In this document: piece after piece, positions 7,504 to 10,321 of the stretch
How the letters are laid out: each line of letters begins with the position of its first letter
Numbering within the stretch: the first letter of the stretch is position 1
Assembly: GCA_016936695.1 (NCBI GenBank)
Contig: JAFGXK010000062.1
Span: forward strand, 1-10,321
Source: Bacteroidales bacterium
Lineage (GTDB): Bacteria > Bacteroidota > Bacteroidia > Bacteroidales > VadinHA17
Direction: 5' to 3'
Length of the DNA: 10,321 nucleotides
Notes under the pieces: generated by a model
The model's input: the letters and a program-made list of their open reading frames with translations, nothing else
The model's database searches: none
What the model was told of the DNA's origin: nothing
Position numbers and translations under genes: made by a program

Positions 7504-10321
7504 TTATTTCTTACTTAAAAATTCAAGAATCTGATTCATTAGCATATCCCTTTCTTTGTCATCCGGGATGGATTCGAACGGGAAGCCCGTTATAACATTG
7601 TTATAACCTCCCCTGAAGGCTATTCCGGCTGATGCATTGTTCTCGGCATATCTGAAGGCGCAGACTGCTCCATTCCCGGAGGGTTCAATTGCATCCGGAG
7701 CTTCGACTGTATAGACCGAAGGCGAATAACCGGAATTGAAGCTGAAAAATCCCCTGAAATGAGGTCTTGCGTAATCAGTAGCATAAACCTTTCCTGTCCT
7801 TACGGCATGTCGGGTGCGGGGTATGAAATGGAGTGTGCTTTCTGCAAACCTCAAAGCAGTTGAATCTTTTCCTGCAAGCAGGTCTGATCCGATATAGGCC
7901 CCTGACATAAACACTGATCTTCCCTCCCCGGTCACCTTCCTGATCATTTCCATGAATTCAGGAGTGTAAATCCTGAACTCGATCCTGGATGTGTCCCTGA
8001 AAAAGGGAGTTGATTTTTCTTCACCGAAAATTATATCTATTATATCTGATCCGCCAGCACAATCACCCGTTGATTCAAAATGTTCGTCGGATACTGAAGA
8101 AAAGGAATATCCGGCTGCCATTATTGACCGGCCGTGGATATAAGGGAAGTTGAATGTATTTCCCGGAACAACCTTTCCTGTCATATCGGAATATGATGCT
8201 CCCCAGCCCGGGGAATCATCATCGAGCCAAATATTTTTACGGTCAAAATCGTACTGATCCCCTATAGTGATAATATCGTGGTGATACGGAACCCCGCGGT
8301 CATTCCACCATGCAATGCCCGAGATCCCGTTATCGGTCCACGAAGGACCGCAAACACGGTCAAAACCATTTACAACCAGAACATTCCCTTTACTTTGACT
8401 GTTGATACCAACCGACAGCTCCTCTGAGTCAAAACTTTCTCCTCCATTGTTCAAAGCCGTAACCTTAAAGGAATAAATGGTATCGTAAGCCGGAAGTTCC
8501 ATTTCGAATATTGAATCGCGAACAAGCAGACCGTTATCGAAACCATTATCGCCCTGCCTCGAATAGACCATAAACCTGTCGGGAGTGGATGTAGGCTCAC
8601 CTGCTTCAGTCACAGGCTGCCATGAGAGCCTGATCTTTTTCCCGCCCAGGAGTGTGATTGCAAAACCTTTAACAGGAAGAGGTTGCACCACATACTGCCG
8701 GTTTTCTGTAAATGACAGGTATTTAAGAATCCCCTTGTAAATCGACCGGGAGACGCTGAACCTGAACCGCGGATCAATGTTATACTTCATATCAGCCAGA
8801 TTCTGATGAGAGAGAAGCTCAAGAAGCATTGAAGTCACATCCGGACGTCTCACCTCAGAATAGGGCCTGTCCCACAGTCCTCTCCTGGTCCATTCCGGCT
8901 CATAATCCCTTCTTATGTCTTCCACGATCTGAGACTGGACTATATCCGACAGCTCCCTCGACGACATCCGCGAGACTCCCGAAGAATATCTGCCTTCGTC
9001 GACCGTGGTGTAAAAAATGGCAAGACTGCCGATAATTGAATCGCCCGGTGTAACACCGGCATCGGAGTGAAATGCAAGTGAAAGGTCGATGGGTAAACCA
9101 AGTCCTCCCCGACCGTCTTTCGCCTCCGGCGAATACGGATCGCCCATCAGGTAATTCACCCACAAGCCTCTTGACTGGTAATCGTCGTTATAGTCGTTTC
9201 TGTTATTGTTCGGAGTATAGACCAGAGTGTCGGGCATACCGGCATACTGCATCCAATATCTTGAGGCCTCAATAAACCTTGGCATTCCGCTTATTTTCCA
9301 GGAGTGGTCCGTTTCTACTGTTATCTTATTCTTTTCAGGATCGCTGGTCCCGTCAGACAACGACGGCCGGTTTTTTAATATCTCTCCTGAAGGTCTGCGG
9401 GCAACATTACCCATTCCTCCGCCGAACTTCACGGCGTCAAGGGCAAGATAGCCCGATGCGCCTTCGTTGCAGCTTACAATAACCGAACCCCTGCCTGGAT
9501 TTCTACCCTTGTCGAAATTGAAGGTTCCCAGGTAAATCCATGTTTCCCCTCCCATCGTCTGATCGACGACCTTAACCGTCTCACCGCCGGTATGACATAC
9601 AGAATAAAGGGCTTCTTCAGTGTTATCACGAAACAAAGGATACGAAACATAGACTGCATAATCACCTTTTTCAGGAATATCAGGAATATAAATGGCTGTA
9701 TCATCAATTACCCTCAGGGATGTTCCTTTTCTGAAAGGATTGAATCCGGTAAATATCGTATCGGCAAGAAGGAAGCCTTTTTGCACTACACTCAAGCTCC
9801 TGCCTGAAGATAGCCGGAACAGGGAACTGTCCGATGAACGATCATTATCAACAATTACTTCGTTTGTCTGGATATCCCTTTCGCGGGGAATGAAAACATT
9901 TGCACCCGCCCTCTCAAGCATAGGAACCAGATATGAGAGAACATAACCCGTTATGGAAACATCCTCAACAGTGCCGAATAGTTTTGCACGCTGAAATTCC
10001 CAGCGGTCGAGCGACATTTCGTAATAGTACCCATGACTGTTCCAGAGGGCGATGGAGTTGCCGTAAAGACCTGCGGATGGCTGGCCGGCAGACAGTTTTT
10101 TCACCAGGATCCTTTTTTCGCGATCAGCAACCTGGAACCACGACGAATCGACAGGGAAGTCCTTCCGGAAGTAGTTCGGAACGAGCTGTTCTATCCGGTA
10201 GGTATTTGTAATAAGCTCAATATCGTATTTCCTGAATTTTCTTCCGAGTGAACTGACTATTGATTCCCTGAAGAGCCTGCAGTTTTCCTCCCTGAAGGGG
10301 TAGTATGAAAGTCCGGGTGAA
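7504..10321 (-). CDS. Multidomain N-acetylmuramoyl-L-alanine amidase (Amidase_3) with golvesin and FN3 domains, 5' end beyond window
   Basis: The frame is open from the right edge to TAA at 7504-7506, giving 938 residues plus a missing N-terminus; residues here are counted from the codon at 10320. An apparent GTG start at 10104 is internal, because family-like sequence (such as YYPFREENC) continues upstream. Amidase_3 elements are split along the chain: IALWNSHG with His96, TVEDV with Glu119, AFHSDAG with His418 and MLLELL with Glu501. These fit the three zinc ligands and the catalytic Glu of peptidoglycan amidases that cut MurNAc-L-Ala bonds. Inserted between the second and third ligands is a golvesin/Xly-type beta domain (about 209-302, with GGETWIYLGTF and ALDAVKFGGG). 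An FN3 domain follows (about 548-637), then a C-terminal Rossmann-like region (about 645-938) resembling class I glutamine-amidotransferase folds. Homologues are often named 'xanthan lyase', which the catalytic residues do not support. Export is expected, but the signal region is not visible. Confidence 0.87.
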   Translation of the reverse strand, partial: SPGLSYYPFREENCRLFRESIVSSLGRKFRKYDIELITNTYRIEQLVPNYFRKDFPVDSSWFQVADREKRILVKKLSAGQPSAGLYGNSIALWNSHGYYYEMSLDRWEFQRAKLFGTVEDVSITGYVLSYLVPMLERAGANVFIPRERDIQTNEVIVDNDRSSDSSLFRLSSGRSLSVVQKGFLLADTIFTGFNPFRKGTSLRVIDDTAIYIPDIPEKGDYAVYVSYPLFRDNTEEALYSVCHTGGETVKVVDQTMGGETWIYLGTFNFDKGRNPGRGSVIVSCNEGASGYLALDAVKFGGGMGNVARRPSGEILKNRPSLSDGTSDPEKNKITVETDHSWKISGMPRFIEASRYWMQYAGMPDTLVYTPNNNRNDYNDDYQSRGLWVNYLMGDPYSPEAKDGRGGLGLPIDLSLAFHSDAGVTPGDSIIGSLAIFYTTVDEGRYSSGVSRMSSRELSDIVQSQIVEDIRRDYEPEWTRRGLWDRPYSEVRRPDVTSMLLELLSHQNLADMKYNIDPRFRFSVSRSIYKGILKYLSFTENRQYVVQPLPVKGFAITLLGGKKIRLSWQPVTEAGEPTSTPDRFMVYSRQGDNGFDNGLLVRDSIFEMELPAYDTIYSFKVTALNNGGESFDSEELSVGINSQSKGNVLVVNGFDRVCGPSWTDNGISGIAWWNDRGVPYHHDIITIGDQYDFDRKNIWLDDDSPGWGASYSDMTGKVVPGNTFNFPYIHGRSIMAAGYSFSSVSDEHFESTGDCAGGSDIIDIIFGEEKSTPFFRDTSRIEFRIYTPEFMEMIRKVTGEGRSVFMSGAYIGSDLLAGKDSTALRFAESTLHFIPRTRHAVRTGKVYATDYARPHFRGFFSFNSGYSPSVYTVEAPDAIEPSGNGAVCAFRYAENNASAGIAFRGGYNNVITGFPFESIPDDKERDMLMNQILEFLSKK

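Noticed and set aside
7504..10104. GTG at 10104 as the start of the amidase gene
   Set aside because: The same frame stays open to the right edge and the upstream residues read as family-like protein, so the GTG is an internal valine codon.
9072..10251. Plus-strand open frames opposite the amidase gene
   Set aside because: Low-complexity translations with no motifs, lying fully within the amidase coding region.
7504..10321. Annotation as xanthan lyase
   Set aside because: Zinc-ligand and catalytic residues of Amidase_3 are all present; only the golvesin/Xly-like domain is shared with xanthan lyase.

Overview
The window looks like part of a Bacteroidota chromosome, most likely order Bacteroidales. 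The evidence is the gene families, which are typical of that phylum: a NagB/PIG-L fusion, a DUF4922 protein, and a golvesin-containing amidase of the type often auto-named 'xanthan lyase'. A second clue is that the start codons are preceded by A/T-rich sequence with no Shine-Dalgarno motif. Base composition and style are uniform across the window. I see no sign of horizontal transfer, mobile elements, RNA genes or CRISPR.

All six genes lie on the minus strand and read from the right edge to the left. In transcription order they are: (1) a large multidomain N-acetylmuramoyl-L-alanine amidase, 7504-10321, with its 5' end outside the window; (2) a protein with two glycosyltransferase-like (GT-A) halves, 6025-7497; (3) a DUF4922 HIT-like protein with a zinc-type Cys pair and an HxHxQ motif, 5029-5961; (4) a SpoIID/LytB-domain protein, 3671-5032; (5) an AmpG-like major facilitator permease with a periplasmic beta-rich insertion, 1983-3647; (6) a NagB-like/PIG-L fusion, 1-1959, with its 3' end outside the window. 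Gaps are 6, 63, -4, 23 and 23 bases, and no terminator is visible between any pair, so this is probably one transcription unit. Coding density is almost complete.

The genes suggest one job: handling of peptidoglycan or a related amino-sugar polymer. The amidase would strip peptides from glycan chains. A SpoIID-type enzyme cuts peptide-free chains and leaves 1,6-anhydro ends. AmpG-type permeases import anhydro-muropeptides or the GlcNAc-anhydroMurNAc disaccharide. The NagB/PIG-L protein would act on amino-sugar phosphates in the cytoplasm. The roles of the DUF4922 protein and the glycosyltransferase are open. The amidase plus SpoIID pair resembles the SpoIIP/SpoIID pair of endospore formers, here placed with a recycling-type permease in an organism not expected to sporulate.

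Several details do not fit a textbook pathway: the SpoIID protein has no signal peptide, the NagB domain lacks two catalytic residues of classical NagB, and the permease carries an extra periplasmic domain.
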